From Reyranella sp. CPCC 100927 (lineage in GTDB: Bacteria > Pseudomonadota > Alphaproteobacteria > Reyranellales > Reyranellaceae): a stretch of 64,000 bases of DNA. The translations under genes were made by a program, and so were the position numbers. Location of the stretch: the NCBI RefSeq assembly GCF_007859315.1, contig NZ_VOHA01000026.1, positions 1 to 64,000 on the forward strand. The letters are read 5' to 3'. Each line of letters starts with the position of its first letter. Positions within the stretch are counted from its first letter, which is position 1. Under the pieces are notes generated by a model. It worked only from the letters and a program-made list of their open reading frames with translations. It made no database searches and was not told where the DNA came from. Below, one piece after another: positions 41,694-49,996 of this stretch.

Positions 41694-42524
41694 TGGGTCT
41701 GCATCGCGCCGCCAGTGGGCGATTTCCCGACGCAGCAGCGCCGCGAGGGCGCCGACCTGCGGCTGCAGCCGCTCGACCGGCGCGCCGATGCCCAGCGCCA
41801 TCGCCGGCGCATGGCCGATACCGGGCAACGCCATCGCAATGACGCTGGCGCCGGGCGTCACGGAGCCGTCGGAGACCGCGTAGCCATCGCGTCGACATTG
41901 GTTGATGGCCGCCATCAAGATCGCCGCCTTCATGCGCTTGGCCGCATCGCGCTCCTCGGCGTTGCCGCGGCGCAGGATGGCGAGGACCTCGCGATCGGGC
42001 AGAGCGGCCAGCAGAGCGACACCGGTGGCGCCACGGTAGATCGGCCGGCGCAGGCCGCGGTGCAGCACGAAACGGATCGGGTTCCGGCCTTCCAGCATGC
42101 GGATGTACTGCACATGCACGCCCTGGCGCTGGCCCAGGATGATCGTCTCGCCGGTGGCATCGTGCAGGCGGCGCATCAGCCGCGCGATGGCATCGGTCGC
42201 GACGTCCTGGCCCTCGAGCCAATCGCCGAGAAACGCCACGCGCATGGTGGGCAGGTACGTCCGCTGCACGCGGTCCTGCGTGAGATAGCCCAGCGCCACC
42301 AGGCTCTGCAGCAGGACCGAGGTACTCGACTGCGGATAGGCGAGCGCCTCGGCGATCTCGCCGACGGACAGCGGGCCGCGATGCTCGGCGAACAGCTCCA
42401 GTACTTCCAGCACCCGGCGCGCCGACTTCACCGTGCGCTCGGTGAGCGGCGTGCCCGGCGTCACCATGGTCGGTCCGGCCGGCGCCGGCCGCGTTTTTCG
42501 TCTTCGGGCCGGTTGTGCCGCCAT
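41682..42524 (-). CDS. IclR family transcriptional regulator
   Basis: A 280-residue regulator. The N-terminal winged helix (about residues 33-95: 'VKSARRVLEVLELFAEHRGPLSVGEIAEALAYPQSSTSVLLQSLVALGYL') precedes the IclR effector domain with 'GETIILGQRQGVHVQYIRMLEG' and 'PGASVIAMALPG'. IclR proteins bind small organic acids. It lies eight bases after the PrpD-like gene on the same strand and upstream of the MaoC, dehydrogenase, transferase and lyase genes, so it probably governs this run through the nearby palindrome. Comparable Pseudomonas itaconate operons use LysR regulators instead. Confidence 0.92.
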   Translation of the reverse strand: MAAQPARRRKTRPAPAGPTMVTPGTPLTERTVKSARRVLEVLELFAEHRGPLSVGEIAEALAYPQSSTSVLLQSLVALGYLTQDRVQRTYLPTMRVAFLGDWLEGQDVATDAIARLMRRLHDATGETIILGQRQGVHVQYIRMLEGRNPIRFVLHRGLRRPIYRGATGVALLAALPDREVLAILRRGNAEERDAAKRMKAAILMAAINQCRRDGYAVSDGSVTPGASVIAMALPGIGHAPAMALGIGAPVERLQPQVGALAALLRREIAHWRRDADPSHT

Positions 42525-42532
42525 GGGCCCGA

Positions 42533-43912
42533 TCAGCGCACCGCGTGCGCCAGCAGATCGTCGATGCTGTCGAGCGCCTCCAGGCGCTGAACGGCAGACA
42601 GCAGCGCCTCGGCCTTGGCCTCGCCCAGCACCGGCGTTGCCAGCGACCGGTACTTGGCCACGAGCTTGTCGCCCTGCCTAGACACGTCGCTCTCGGGCAC
42701 GCCCGAATCATGGCGTGCTTCGAAATGCCGGCCATCCGTCAGCTCGATACTCATCTCGGCCTGGGTGTGCGGCCAGCCGGACTGGAAGTCGATCGCGACC
42801 TTGTCGCGCAGCCGCGCCAGCCGCGCATTGCCGGCATTGGCGGCGCTGTAGCTGCTCAGCGCCGCCGTATCGACGCCGGCCAGCGCGAACGCGGTCGTGA
42901 GCTTCAGCGAGAACTTGGCCTCCAGGCCGGATGTCGGCTGCTGGATGTTGCAGACCTTGTCGGTCTCGCCGTCGATCTTGAGCCGGATGGCGCGCACGTC
43001 CTCGGGCTGGATGGCATGGTTCAGCCGCAGCGCCTTCACGCATTCGATCGGCGCGTGGGTGAGGTAACAGGCGGCGTGATACTTGAAGAGGTTGTTGCGG
43101 ATGTGGAAGTCGTTGGGCGGCGCCCCCAGGGCCCGTTCGGGATTGAAGTCGGCGCTGTGCGTGGCGGCAAATCCCTGGGCACACTCCAGGATATCGCCGC
43201 GCGAGGTGAAGCCCTTGGCCGCCCACCGCGCCGCCGACAGCCCGGCGCGCGCCGCCATGCCGGCATGCAGCGGCTTGCACATGGTGCCGAACACCGACTT
43301 CAGGCCGGCCGCCTGCGTGCCGGCGATGCCGAAAGCCGTCGCCGTGCGCTCGGCATCGAGCCCCAGCAGGCGGGCGCAGGCGGCCGCCGCAGCGAAGGCA
43401 CCGATGGTGGCGGTGGCGTGAAAGCCGCGGGCGTAGTGCCCGGGCGCCACCAGCCAGCCAGCCCGGCCGGCGGTCTCGTAGCCGGCGATGAAGGCTTCGA
43501 TGAAGGCACGGCCGCTGACGCGGTTGCCCTCGGCCTGAGCCAGCAGCGCCGGCGTGAAGGTCACGGTGGGATGACCGCTCATCCACATGTTGACGTCGTC
43601 GTAGTCCAGCGCATGGCTGGCGGCGCCGTTGATCAGCGCCGCCTGCAGCCGCGCCACCCTGGTGCCGAGCCCCACCAAGGTCGCCAGTGGTTTGCCGCCC
43701 TCTTCCTCGGCGTCCGACGCCAGGATGCGCACCAGGGGATCATCCGCGGCGGCGAGCGTGACGGCGAACCAGTCGAGCAGGCATTGCTTGGCCAGCTCGA
43801 CCACATCGGCGGGCAACGCATCGAACCTGTACGCCAGCGCCTGCTGCGCCAAGGTGGCGGTGGGCGGCGGCGTGTTGGTCGCCGGCCGCGCGATGGCAGC
43901 CGATCCGGTCAT
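42533..43912 (-). CDS. MmgE/PrpD family protein
   Basis: A 459-residue MmgE/PrpD protein, the superfamily of 2-methylcitrate dehydratase and cis-aconitate decarboxylase. 'ALINGAASHALDYDDVNMWMSGHPTVTFTPALLAQAEG' is the active-site signature, followed by 'GYETAGRAGWLVAPGHYARGFHATATIGAFAAAAACARLLGLD' and 'HIRNNLFKYHAACYLTHAPIECVKAL'. The ATG at 43912 has AGGAG seven bases upstream. A MmgE/PrpD gene also sits in P. aeruginosa's itaconate region (PA0881, from memory). Here it may supply or isomerise the C5 dicarboxylate; exact reaction unknown. Confidence 0.92.
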   Translation of the reverse strand: MTGSAAIARPATNTPPPTATLAQQALAYRFDALPADVVELAKQCLLDWFAVTLAAADDPLVRILASDAEEEGGKPLATLVGLGTRVARLQAALINGAASHALDYDDVNMWMSGHPTVTFTPALLAQAEGNRVSGRAFIEAFIAGYETAGRAGWLVAPGHYARGFHATATIGAFAAAAACARLLGLDAERTATAFGIAGTQAAGLKSVFGTMCKPLHAGMAARAGLSAARWAAKGFTSRGDILECAQGFAATHSADFNPERALGAPPNDFHIRNNLFKYHAACYLTHAPIECVKALRLNHAIQPEDVRAIRLKIDGETDKVCNIQQPTSGLEAKFSLKLTTAFALAGVDTAALSSYSAANAGNARLARLRDKVAIDFQSGWPHTQAEMSIELTDGRHFEARHDSGVPESDVSRQGDKLVAKYRSLATPVLGEAKAEALLSAVQRLEALDSIDDLLAHAVR

Positions 43913-44020
43913 GGCGTTTCTCCTGCAACAGGGCGTGTGATGGTTGCTGCTACGATGGCACGCAGCCGCGGCGGTGGTCAAAGGCGCCACGGCGAATGGC
44001 TCCCATGCGGGGCGGATTCT

Positions 44021-44099
44021 GTCATTCCGAGCGTAGCGAGGAATCTCCCGCGAATGGAGACTCCCTTTCCAGGAGATGTCTCGCTACGCTCGACATGAC
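44021..44099. repeat. 79-bp palindromic repeat (GAGCGCAGCGAGG family)
   Basis: Begins GTCATTCCGAGCGTAGCGAG and ends with TCGCTACGCTCGACATGAC, same 79-bp size as the other members. It lies in the 229-base gap between the divergent PrpD-like and aldo/keto reductase genes. Its right end is extended by the tandem duplication at 44089-44124. Confidence 0.8.
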
Positions 44100-44124
44100 A
44101 GACTGACTCGACATGACAGACTGA
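44089..44124. repeat. Perfect 18-bp tandem duplication
   Basis: CTCGACATGACAGACTGA occurs twice back to back. The first copy includes the end of the 79-bp palindrome, which suggests a slippage duplication at the element border, shortly before the aldo/keto reductase ribosome site. Confidence 0.85.
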
Positions 44125-44141
44125 CCCGATAAGGAAAGATC

Positions 44142-45119
44142 ATGAAGCATGTTCCGCTCGGCCGTTCCGGCCTGATGGTGAGCCGCGTTTGCCTCGGCGG
44201 CAACTCCTGGGGTGCCAAGGGCCGCCGCGGCTGGGGCAAGTTCGACACCGACGAGGCGCCGGCCTATTTCAAGCGGGCGCTGGACGTCGGCATCACCTTC
44301 TTCGATACCGCCGACACCTACAACGCCGGCGTCAGCGAAGAGATCATGGGCGCCACCCTGCTGAAGATGGTGCCGCGCGACGACATCGTGATCTCGACCA
44401 AGGTCGGCATCCGCATGAGCGACAAGCCCAACGACGTCGGCACCGGCCGCAAGCATCTCGCGAGCTCGATCGACGCGCAGCTCAAGCGGCTGGGCACCGA
44501 CCATATCGATGTCTACCAGGTACACCGGCTCGATCCGCACACGCCGCTGGAAGAGACGATGTATTCGCTCGACCAGCTCGTGCGGTCGGGCAAGGTGCGC
44601 TACATCGGCGGCTCGACCATGCCGGCCTACAAGTTCGCGCAGATGCTGATGATCGCCGACTGGAAGGGCTATGCGCGGCCGATCGCGATGCAGAACCTCT
44701 ACAACCTGATCCAGCGCGAGGAAGAGCGCGAGATGAACCAGCTCTGTGCCGAGCAGGGCGTCGGGCTGATCCCCTACAGCCCGCTGGCACGTGGCTTCCT
44801 GGCCGGCAACCGTGAGCGTGACGGCGGCGGCGCCACCGAGCGCTCCAAGAGCGATACCGTGGTCAAGGCCGGCACCTACCGCGACTGCGACTGGACGATC
44901 GTCGACCGATTGAAGGGGATCGCGGCGGCGCGCGGCATCAAGCCGACGCAGGCGGCGCTGCTGTGGTTGTGGTCCAAGAGCTACATGGCGGCCCCCATCA
45001 TCGGCGCCACCAGCCTCGACCAGCTCGACGACGCCGCCAAGGCCACCGCGTTCGCGCCATTGACGGCCGAGGAAGCGGCCTCGTTGGAATCGCCCTACCA
45101 GTTCCGGGTGGTGGAGTGA
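44142..45119 (+). CDS. Aldo/keto reductase
   Basis: A 325-residue NADPH-dependent oxidoreductase with the full tetrad: Asp55 and Tyr60 in 'FFDTADTYNAG', Lys87 in 'VISTKVG' and His128 in 'VYQVHRLDPHTPLEETM'. 'LIPYSPLARGFLAGN' and 'IIGATSLDQLDDA' form the cofactor-binding end. It reduces aldehydes or ketones; members of this class often act on methylglyoxal or sugars. The ATG has AAGGA upstream. It is transcribed away from the acid-degradation run and ends 113 bases before the first methyltransferase, separated by a palindromic repeat. Confidence 0.93.
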   Translation: MKHVPLGRSGLMVSRVCLGGNSWGAKGRRGWGKFDTDEAPAYFKRALDVGITFFDTADTYNAGVSEEIMGATLLKMVPRDDIVISTKVGIRMSDKPNDVGTGRKHLASSIDAQLKRLGTDHIDVYQVHRLDPHTPLEETMYSLDQLVRSGKVRYIGGSTMPAYKFAQMLMIADWKGYARPIAMQNLYNLIQREEEREMNQLCAEQGVGLIPYSPLARGFLAGNRERDGGGATERSKSDTVVKAGTYRDCDWTIVDRLKGIAAARGIKPTQAALLWLWSKSYMAAPIIGATSLDQLDDAAKATAFAPLTAEEAASLESPYQFRVVE

Positions 45120-45132
45120 TTTTCACGCTCCT

Positions 45133-45210
45133 GTCATTCCGAGCGCAGCGAGGAATCTTGTCAGGCCGAGACAACCAGACAGAAAGATCCCTCGCTACGC
45201 TCGGGATGAC
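45133..45210. repeat. Palindromic repeat (GAGCGCAGCGAGG family)
   Basis: A 78-bp element from GTCATTCCGAGCGCAGCGAG to CGCTACGCTCGGGATGAC. Its central part (TCTTGTCAGGCCGAGACAACC) differs from the other copies. It sits between the aldo/keto reductase and the first methyltransferase gene and may end transcription there. Confidence 0.8.
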
Positions 45211-45231
45211 AGCTGGAGATAACCCTGCATC

Positions 45232-46836
45232 ATGACATCCGGCGACACACCTGCCTCCCTGCCGGAAATCGCACCGGCGCTGGAACGCACGGCAGCGCAG
45301 TACGATGCGATTCCCTACCAGTCGAAACCTTTTCCATCGACCCACCCGGCGCGGTTGGCGGCGATCGGCAAGCTGTTCGACCTGACGCCGCCACCTCTGC
45401 GCACCGCGCGCATCCTGGAGATCGGCTGCGCCGCCGGCGGCAACATCATTCCCCTGGCGGCCCACCTGCCCGACGCCACGTGCCTGGGCATCGACCTGTC
45501 GGGCGTGCAGATCGAGCAGGGCCAGCGGCGCGCCGAGAGCATGGGCCTGGGCAACGTCACGCTGCGGCAACAGAGCGTCACCGAGATCGGGCCCGATGAC
45601 GGACCGTTCGACTACATCATCTGCCATGGCGTCTACAGCTGGGTACCGGCCACGGTGCGCGAAGCGATCCTGCGGGTGTGCGGCGAGCGCCTGAGCGACA
45701 ACGGCATGGCCATCGTCAGCTACAACGTGATGCCGGGCTGGCACATGAAGCTGGTGGTCCGCGACTCGATGATCGCCCATGCGGCGCACATACCGGATCC
45801 GTCGCAGAAGGCAGCCCAGGCACGCTGGTTCATCGACCTCCTGAAGGACCGCGTGTCCAAGGAAACGCCGTACGGCAACGCGCTGCGCACCGAGCTGGAG
45901 CATATTGCCGACCTGCGCGACGACTACGTGATGCACGAGTTCCTCGAGGACGAGAACAACCCCTGCACCGTCACCGAGTTCGTGCGCGCCGCCGAGCGGG
46001 CCCGGCTGAGCTACCTCGGCGATACGCAGCTGCACACCATGATCGCCGACGGCTATGGCGAGGCGACGGCGGCGGCGCTGCAGCAGCTGTCGCGCAATCG
46101 CCTGCTGGCGCATGAGCAGTACATCGACATCATCACCGGCCGCACCTTCCGGCAATCGATCCTGGTGAAGGCCGCCACCATGGGCCCGGTACAGCGTCCC
46201 CTCAACCCGCGACGCTTGATGGACCTGCATGTCGCGGCCCAGCTCACGATGACACCGGGACCGGAGGGCAGCGGCAAGCGTACCTACCGCGACCGCACCG
46301 CTCGTACGCTCACGACCGACAGCGCCACGGTGCATGCCGCGCTGGATGCGTTGATGGCGCGCTACCCGGGTACCGTGACGCCGGCCGAGTTGATCGAGGC
46401 CGCCGCCCCGGCGGAGGCAGCCCGGCACGACACCGCCGTGTTCGATGCGCTGGGCGAGATGATGAATGCCGGGATGCTGGACTTCTACATCGAGCCCTTG
46501 CGCGTCGGTTCCGCCGATACCCGGCGTCCGACGGCCATTGCGCTGGCCCGTTTCGATGCCGCGCACGGCGCGTCGTTGACCGCCAACCTGCGGCACGAGG
46601 AGGTATCCCTCGACATCTCGGGGCAGCTGCTGGTGCCCTTGCTCGACGGTACGCGCGACCGCGAGGCCCTGTGCACCGATCTGCTGCAGGCCATGGCCGG
46701 CCGCGACATGCAGCTCAAGCAGGACGACGCGCCGATCACCGAGCCTGACGCGCAGCGCGACGCCGCGTTGCAGCTGATCGACTTTCTGTTGACATCGCTG
46801 GCGGCCGGCGCCCTGCTGCAGGCCGATTCGGCGTGA
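45232..46836 (+). CDS. PKMT-like methyltransferase with regulatory domain, tandem copy 1
   Basis: A 534-residue protein built like the rickettsial protein-lysine methyltransferases PKMT1/2: a class I SAM domain with motif I ILEIGCAAGGN (61-71), 'CLGIDLSGVQIEQGQRRAE' and 'FDYIICHGVYSWVPATVREAIL', then the MethyTransf_Reg domain ('PGWHMKLVVRDSM...HAAHIPDPSQKA', 'HEFLEDENNPCTVTEFV') and a C-terminal winged-helix-type part ('GTRDREALCTDLLQAM'). PKMTs methylate outer-membrane protein lysines; the target here is unknown. It lies 66 bases before a second gene that is co-linear and highly similar over its whole length. Confidence 0.9.
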   Translation: MTSGDTPASLPEIAPALERTAAQYDAIPYQSKPFPSTHPARLAAIGKLFDLTPPPLRTARILEIGCAAGGNIIPLAAHLPDATCLGIDLSGVQIEQGQRRAESMGLGNVTLRQQSVTEIGPDDGPFDYIICHGVYSWVPATVREAILRVCGERLSDNGMAIVSYNVMPGWHMKLVVRDSMIAHAAHIPDPSQKAAQARWFIDLLKDRVSKETPYGNALRTELEHIADLRDDYVMHEFLEDENNPCTVTEFVRAAERARLSYLGDTQLHTMIADGYGEATAAALQQLSRNRLLAHEQYIDIITGRTFRQSILVKAATMGPVQRPLNPRRLMDLHVAAQLTMTPGPEGSGKRTYRDRTARTLTTDSATVHAALDALMARYPGTVTPAELIEAAAPAEAARHDTAVFDALGEMMNAGMLDFYIEPLRVGSADTRRPTAIALARFDAAHGASLTANLRHEEVSLDISGQLLVPLLDGTRDREALCTDLLQAMAGRDMQLKQDDAPITEPDAQRDAALQLIDFLLTSLAAGALLQADSA

Positions 46837-46902
46837 GATACCAGCAATTCGCGCTATCATCCCGAGCGTCTGTCCCCTTCCTTCGTACGAGTTCGCCTTG
46901 CC

Positions 46903-48513
46903 ATGACGTCCGCCGACACGCCCACCCTCTCGCCTGAAGTCGCGCCGGCACTGGCGCGCACGGCAGCGCAATACGACGAGGTGCCCTACCAGTCGCACCC
47001 CTTCCCGCTGACCCATCCGGCACGGCTGGCGGCCATCGCCGCCCTGTTCGGCCTGTCGCCGCCTGAAGTGCGCACCGCGCGCATCCTGGAGATCGGCTGC
47101 GCCGCCGGCGGCAACATCATCCCGATGGCCATGCACCTGCCGGACTCGACGTGCCTGGGCATCGACCTGTCGGGCGTGCAGATCGAGCAGGCGCAGCGGC
47201 GCGCCGATGGCCTTGATTTGCGCAACCTCACGCTGCGGCGCCAGAGCGTCACGGAGATCGGCCCCGATGACGGGCCGTTCGATTACATCATCTGCCATGG
47301 CGTCTACAGCTGGGTGCCGGCCACGGTACGCGAGGCGATCCTGCGGGTGTGCGCCGAGCGCCTGAGCGACGACGGCGTCGCCATCGTCAGCTACAACGTG
47401 ATGCCCGGCTGGCACATGAAGCGCGTGGTGCGCGACTCGATGATCGCCCATGCCGCCCACATTCCCGACCCGTCGCAGAAGATTGCCCAGGCGCGCTGGT
47501 TCATCGAGTTCCTGAAGGACCGCGTGCCGCAGCAGACGCCGTACGGCAACGCCCTGCGCACCGAGGCCGGCTTTCTCGCCAACCAGCGCGACGATTACGT
47601 GCTGCACGAGTTCCTCGAGGACGAGAACAACCCGTGCACCGTCACCGAGTTCGTGCTGGGCGCCGAGAAACTGGGCCTGGGCTACCTCGGCGAAACCGAG
47701 CTGCACACCATGATCGCCGAGACCTACGGCCAGGAGATCGCGGTGGCGCTGCGCCAGCTGTCGGACAACCGCCTGCTGCCGCTGGAGCAATACATCGACA
47801 TCCTGACCGGCCGCACCTTCCGGCAGTCGGTCCTGGCCAAGGCGGCGACCGCCGCCCGGGCCCAGCGGGCACTCGATACCCATCGGCTGCAGCAGCTGCA
47901 TGTCGCCGGCCGCTTCACGCCCGACAGCGCGACCGGCAAGAATGGCGCCCGGGTGTTCCGCGACAGCAGCGGCCGCACGCTGACGTCCGACAGCCCTGGC
48001 GTGGCCGTTGCCGTGGAAATGCTGAGCGCCCGCTATCCGGCGACGGCGACGCCGGCCGAGCTCGCCGCCACGGCCGGCCGCTGGGCCGCATCGCCCGCGG
48101 CGCAGGAGGCGGCGGTCATCGACGCGCTCTACCGTATGCTGAACGCCGGCATGCTCGACTACTACATCGAGCCGGTCCGCACCGGCAGTGCCAGCGCCGC
48201 GCGACCGCAGGCCACGGCGTTGGCGCGCTACGACGCGGCACAACGCGTGACCTGGACCGCCAACCTGCGGCACGAGCCGGCGGCGATCGCGCCCGCCGGT
48301 CACCTGCTGCTGCCGCTGATGGATGGCACGCGCGACCGCGACGCGCTGTGCACCGGCCTTCTGCAGGCCCTGGCTGACAGCGGCACCAACCTGCAGCGCG
48401 ACGGCCAGCCCATCTCCGGCGACGACGAGCGCCGACGCGCCGCCCTGGAGCTGATCGAGACGACACTGCAGACCTTGGAGAAGACCGCGCTGCTGGAGCC
48501 GGACGCAGGGTGA
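46903..48513 (+). CDS. PKMT-like methyltransferase with regulatory domain, tandem copy 2
   Basis: A 536-residue paralog of the preceding gene with the same domain order and near-identical SAM region ('ILEIGCAAGGNIIPMAMHLPDSTCLGIDLSGVQIEQ', 'GPFDYIICHGVYSWVPATVREAILRVCAERLSDDG'). Divergence is concentrated in the middle and C-terminal thirds ('HRLQQLHVAGRFTPDSATGKNGARVFRDSSGRTLTSDS'), where target specificity is likely decided. The conserved first third and diverged last third point to duplication followed by specialisation. Both copies keep the SAM-binding glycines, so both are likely active. Confidence 0.9.
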   Translation: MTSADTPTLSPEVAPALARTAAQYDEVPYQSHPFPLTHPARLAAIAALFGLSPPEVRTARILEIGCAAGGNIIPMAMHLPDSTCLGIDLSGVQIEQAQRRADGLDLRNLTLRRQSVTEIGPDDGPFDYIICHGVYSWVPATVREAILRVCAERLSDDGVAIVSYNVMPGWHMKRVVRDSMIAHAAHIPDPSQKIAQARWFIEFLKDRVPQQTPYGNALRTEAGFLANQRDDYVLHEFLEDENNPCTVTEFVLGAEKLGLGYLGETELHTMIAETYGQEIAVALRQLSDNRLLPLEQYIDILTGRTFRQSVLAKAATAARAQRALDTHRLQQLHVAGRFTPDSATGKNGARVFRDSSGRTLTSDSPGVAVAVEMLSARYPATATPAELAATAGRWAASPAAQEAAVIDALYRMLNAGMLDYYIEPVRTGSASAARPQATALARYDAAQRVTWTANLRHEPAAIAPAGHLLLPLMDGTRDRDALCTGLLQALADSGTNLQRDGQPISGDDERRRAALELIETTLQTLEKTALLEPDAG

Positions 48514-48521
48514 GAGAGTAT

Positions 48522-48647
48522 GTCGTCCTGAGCGCAGCAAAAGGCCCAGTGATGATGCGACCAGTCCGTCATGTCGAGCGCAGCGAGACATCTCCTGGAA
48601 AGGGAGTCTCCGTTTCCTGGAGATCCTTCGCTGCGCTCGGGATGACC
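48522..48647. repeat. Composite palindromic repeat (GAGCGCAGCGAGG family)
   Basis: The left end (GTCGTCCTGAGCGCAGCAAA) resembles the 34635 variant, while from about 48568 a standard element starts with GTCATGTCGAGCGCAGCGAG and ends GCGCTCGGGATGAC. It looks like a chimera of two family members. It fills most of the gap after the second methyltransferase. Confidence 0.75.
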
Positions 48648-48690
48648 GTTTGACCGCACGGCCGCAAACTGGCGGAGAGATGCAGAGACC

Positions 48691-49164
48691 ATGGCTGACG
48701 TGTGGTACTTCGCCTACGGATCCAACATGGATCCGGCTCGGCTCAAGATGCGCTGCACCGACAAGGGTGCACCGGTGCTCGAGCGCGTCGCGGGTCGACT
48801 GGACGGTTGGCGGCTGGCGTTCAACAAGCAACGGCTGAACCGGCCGGGCGAAGGCGCCGCCAACGTGATGGAAGACCCCGCCGGCGCGGTCGAGGGAACA
48901 TTGAATCGCATGCCCGCGTTGGGCCTTGATCTGCTCGATGTCGATGAGGGCGTCGCGCGGGGTCAGTACGCCCGCCACGCCGTGCGCGTGCTTCGCCTCG
49001 ATACCGGTGCGACGGTCGATGCCGTCATGTACGTCGCCCTGCCGGCAGTCGTCGCCCGTGACCTGCGGCCGCCGCGCTGGTATCTCGATCACCTGCTTGC
49101 CGGCCGCGACCTGCTGTCGGCGCCGTACCACGCTGCGCTCGCCGCGACGGTTGTGATCGATTGA
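48691..49164 (+). CDS. Gamma-glutamylcyclotransferase-like protein
   Basis: A 157-residue GGCT-fold protein. The YGSN motif (9-12 in 'YFAYGSNMDPARLKMRC') forms the substrate cavity, and 'LDLLDVDEGVARGQYARHAVRVL' contains the expected catalytic acid region (Glu after 'DVD'). Known relatives convert gamma-glutamyl amino acids to 5-oxoproline or act on gamma-glutamylamines. The gene is followed after nine bases by a GFA protein, so glutathione-related chemistry may link them, though this is only inference. Confidence 0.85.
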   Translation: MADVWYFAYGSNMDPARLKMRCTDKGAPVLERVAGRLDGWRLAFNKQRLNRPGEGAANVMEDPAGAVEGTLNRMPALGLDLLDVDEGVARGQYARHAVRVLRLDTGATVDAVMYVALPAVVARDLRPPRWYLDHLLAGRDLLSAPYHAALAATVVID

Positions 49165-49176
49165 AGGAGGGACGTG

Positions 49177-49536
49177 ATGGCCGAAGCGAAGACCTATGCC
49201 GGCGGATGCCACTGCGGCGCCGTGCGCTACGAAGCGACGACCGATCTGGCACCGCTCATTGCATGCAACTGCTCGATCTGCACCAAGCACGGCCTGTTGT
49301 TGACCTTCGTGTCGGAGCAGGCGTTCAAGCTGGTGTCCGGCAAGGACGACGTGAAGGAATATCTGTTCAACAAGAAGCATATCCATCACCAGTTCTGTCC
49401 GACGTGCGGCGTCGAGTCGTTTGCCCGCGGCACCAAGCCCGACGGCACGCCGATGGTGGCCGTCAATGTGCGCTGCCTGGAGGGCGTCGACATCGGCAGC
49501 CTGACGCCGACGCCGTTCAACGGCCGCGATCTGTAG
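49177..49536 (+). CDS. GFA family zinc protein (glutathione-dependent formaldehyde-activating enzyme-like)
   Basis: A 119-residue small zinc protein. The cysteine pattern C11-x-C13, C30-x-C32-xx-C35 and C74-xx-C77 ('CHCGAVRYEA', 'CNCSICTKHG', 'FCPTCGVESFARG') is the GFA/CENP-V fold signature binding two zinc ions. The ATG at 49177 with AAGGAGGG five bases upstream is preferred over a GTG one codon earlier. Family members are linked to glutathione adducts, but the function of most is unproven. It forms a small operon with the GGCT-like and VOC proteins. Confidence 0.9.
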   Translation: MAEAKTYAGGCHCGAVRYEATTDLAPLIACNCSICTKHGLLLTFVSEQAFKLVSGKDDVKEYLFNKKHIHHQFCPTCGVESFARGTKPDGTPMVAVNVRCLEGVDIGSLTPTPFNGRDL

Positions 49537-49569
49537 GAATTTCTCCTCCAACCACGTGGAGGGACAGCC

Positions 49570-49965
49570 ATGGTCACGTCGGTTCGGCCTTTTCTCATGT
49601 TCGAGGGCAAAGCCCAGGAAGCGATGGACTTCTATGTCTCGCTGATCCCCGGCAGCGAGATCATCGATGTCGCCCGCTACGGGCCGGGCGAACCCGGTCC
49701 CGAAGGCTCGGTCAAGGTCGCGAGCTTCACCGTCGGCGGCCAGACGGTGATGTGCATCGACAGCCATGTGAAGCACGCCTTCACGTTCACGCCGTCGTTC
49801 TCGTTTTTCATCACCTGCGAGTCGGACGACGAGATCCGGCGGCTGTCGGAGGCCCTGGTCGTCGGCGGCAGCTATCTCATGCCGCCCAACAACTATGGCT
49901 TCAGCCGCTGGTTCGCCTGGCTCAACGACCGCTACGGCGTGTCCTGGCAGCTGAATCTGCCGTGA
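49570..49965 (+). CDS. VOC family protein (PhnB/3-demethylubiquinone methyltransferase-like)
   Basis: A 131-residue vicinal-oxygen-chelate fold protein. 'RPFLMFEGKAQEAMDFYVSLIPGSEIIDVARYGPGEPGPEGSVKVASFTVGGQTVMCIDS' and 'PNNYGFSRWFAWLNDRYGVSWQLNLP' match the PhnB-like DUF1428/3-dmu-9_3-mt group. Members may bind metals or act as resistance or isomerase proteins; here no clear His/Glu metal triad can be assigned by eye. It follows the GFA gene by 33 bases and ends at a hairpin shared with the convergent sugar operon. Confidence 0.88.
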   Translation: MVTSVRPFLMFEGKAQEAMDFYVSLIPGSEIIDVARYGPGEPGPEGSVKVASFTVGGQTVMCIDSHVKHAFTFTPSFSFFITCESDDEIRRLSEALVVGGSYLMPPNNYGFSRWFAWLNDRYGVSWQLNLP

Positions 49966-49968
49966 GTG

Positions 49969-49991
49969 CCCTCCCCACGCGGTGGGGAGGG
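49969..49991. terminator. Hairpin between convergent operons
   Basis: CCCTCCCCAC and GTGGGGAGGG form perfect 10-base arms around GCG, four bases after the VOC stop and six bases before the stop of the convergent isomerase gene. It lacks a T-run. It is related in composition to the other CCTCCCC palindromes. Confidence 0.6.
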
Positions 49992-49996
49992 ATAGG

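Noticed and set aside
44998-49776. A 1592-codon open frame on the minus strand opposite the two methyltransferases
   Set aside because: It runs antisense to four well-supported genes with clear domains, and its translation is His/Arg/Gly/Gln-rich without any domain. It is a product of high third-position GC in the tandem paralogs.
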